From positions 1-5,768 of the forward strand of contig CAAFXF010000049.1 of the NCBI GenBank assembly GCA_900766895.1: a stretch of DNA of 5,768 nt, written 5' to 3'. Position numbers and translations under genes: made by a program. Origin of the DNA: Clostridia bacterium (GTDB taxonomy: Bacteria; Bacillota; Clostridia; Oscillospirales; Acutalibacteraceae). Within the stretch, counting starts at the first letter, position 1. Every line of letters begins with the position of its first letter. The notes beneath the pieces were generated by a model. It had not been told where the DNA came from. It worked only from the letters and a program-made list of their open reading frames with translations, and made no database searches. Below, piece by piece: positions 4,936 to 5,768 of this stretch.

Positions 4936-5768
4936 ATGGAAAAAAGCTTTAGCGACAGCTACGCTGCAGCAGGCGTAGATGTTACAGCCGGCTACAAATC
5001 GGTAGAACTCATTAAGTCACACGTAAAGAGGACAAACATTGCAGGCGTTCTCGGCGGAATCGGTGGATTCGGCGGAATGTTTGAAATTCCTGCCAATGAA
5101 TATAAAAATCCTGTTCTTGTTTCAGGTACAGACGGTGTAGGTACAAAAATCAAGCTTGCATTTCTTATGGACAAGCACGACACAATCGGTATCGACTGTG
5201 TTGCTATGTGCGTAAACGATGTTGCATGTTCGGGTGCAAAGCCTCTCTTCTTCCTTGATTACATTGCCTGCGGCAAGAATTATCCTGAAAAGATTGAGCA
5301 AATAGTTAAAGGCGTTGCAGACGGCTGTGTTCAGTCGGGCTGTGCACTTGTCGGCGGTGAGACGGCAGAGCATCCGGGTATGATGCCTGATGAGGAATAT
5401 GACCTTGCAGGATTTACCGTAGGTATCGGCGAGAAGGACAAGCTTGTTTCAGGCGAGCATCTTAAGGCGGGTGACGCAATTATCGGCGTTGCTTCCTCGG
5501 GTATTCACTCAAACGGATTTTCACTTATCCGCAAGGTGTTCAACATCAATTCACAAACAATCGCCGTTAAGTATGATGAGCTTGGCACAACTCTCGGCGA
5601 GACCTTGCTTACTCCTACAAGAATTTATGTTAAGCCTCTTCTCACTCTTATGGACAGTGTTAGGGTAAATGCTATCTCTCACATTACAGGCGGTGGCTTT
5701 TACGAAAATGTGCCGAGAATGCTAAACGATAACACCCTTGCGGTTATCGAAAAGGACAAGTGCTTCAA
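4936..5768 (+). CDS. purM: Phosphoribosylformylglycinamidine cyclo-ligase PurM (AIR synthetase), 3' end outside window
   Basis: Converts FGAM to AIR using ATP in de novo purine synthesis. The reading frame is open from ATG 4936 to the window edge, 277 complete codons of an expected 340-350, so about 70 residues are missing. PurM signatures are plain: SYAAAGVD (8-15), GVLGGIGGFGGMF (37-49), the ATP-binding SGTDGVGTK (63-71), GIDCVAMCVNDV (85-96), GGETAEHPGMM (140-150), LTPTRIYV, and HITGGGFYENVPR (249-261). AGGAGG (4922-4927) lies 8 bases before the ATG. It is in one transcription unit with purE, with no terminator in the 20-base gap. The truncation comes from the window boundary, not a mutation. 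Confidence 0.96.
   Translation, partial: MEKSFSDSYAAAGVDVTAGYKSVELIKSHVKRTNIAGVLGGIGGFGGMFEIPANEYKNPVLVSGTDGVGTKIKLAFLMDKHDTIGIDCVAMCVNDVACSGAKPLFFLDYIACGKNYPEKIEQIVKGVADGCVQSGCALVGGETAEHPGMMPDEEYDLAGFTVGIGEKDKLVSGEHLKAGDAIIGVASSGIHSNGFSLIRKVFNINSQTIAVKYDELGTTLGETLLTPTRIYVKPLLTLMDSVRVNAISHITGGGFYENVPRMLNDNTLAVIEKDKCF

Overview
The window looks like part of the chromosome of a spore-forming anaerobic Clostridia member, most likely a gut Oscillospirales/Ruminococcaceae-type bacterium. The support is a clear Spo0A, moderate-to-low GC, strong AGGAGG-type ribosome binding sites, a secreted BspA-like leucine-rich-repeat protein with a dockerin-like tail, and a hairpin-rich intergenic repeat of a kind I recognise from such genomes. 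No organism name can be read from the sequence alone. All genes point rightwards.

Layout: positions 1-358 contain no convincing gene. They hold a strong terminator-like hairpin, a dispersed palindromic repeat, a second terminator-like hairpin, and an elaborate control region for spo0A. That region has an exact 0A box, a vegetative-type promoter, and two near-identical palindromes (TGTGA-N7-TCACA) on either side of the promoter. Next come spo0A (359-1132), a TTG-initiated histidine-phosphatase-family gene with its own promoter (1185-1901), an ArsR/SmtB metal sensor with its own promoter and a probable self-operator (1970-2344), and a secreted LRR/PPC/dockerin-like protein only 25 bases after the sensor (2370-4268). 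A terminator follows immediately after that stop codon. A new promoter then drives purE (4418-4915) and purM (4936 to beyond the window end), the start of a purine-biosynthesis operon.

The genes fall into three blocks. The first is the sporulation master regulator with a possible nitrogen-type operator pair, followed by a phosphatase. The second is a two-gene unit in which a CadC/SmtB-like metal sensor appears to be co-transcribed with a surface or secreted protein rather than with a metal efflux pump. The third is the purE-purM operon, whose leader carries a second exact 0A-box heptamer inside a small hairpin just before the ribosome binding site.

The most interesting points are the paired palindromes, which fit the published GlnR/TnrA box pattern at spo0A, the sensor-surface protein pairing without a pump, and the 0A box in the purE leader. 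All gene calls rest on reading motifs; the regulatory calls are inference from sequence pattern.
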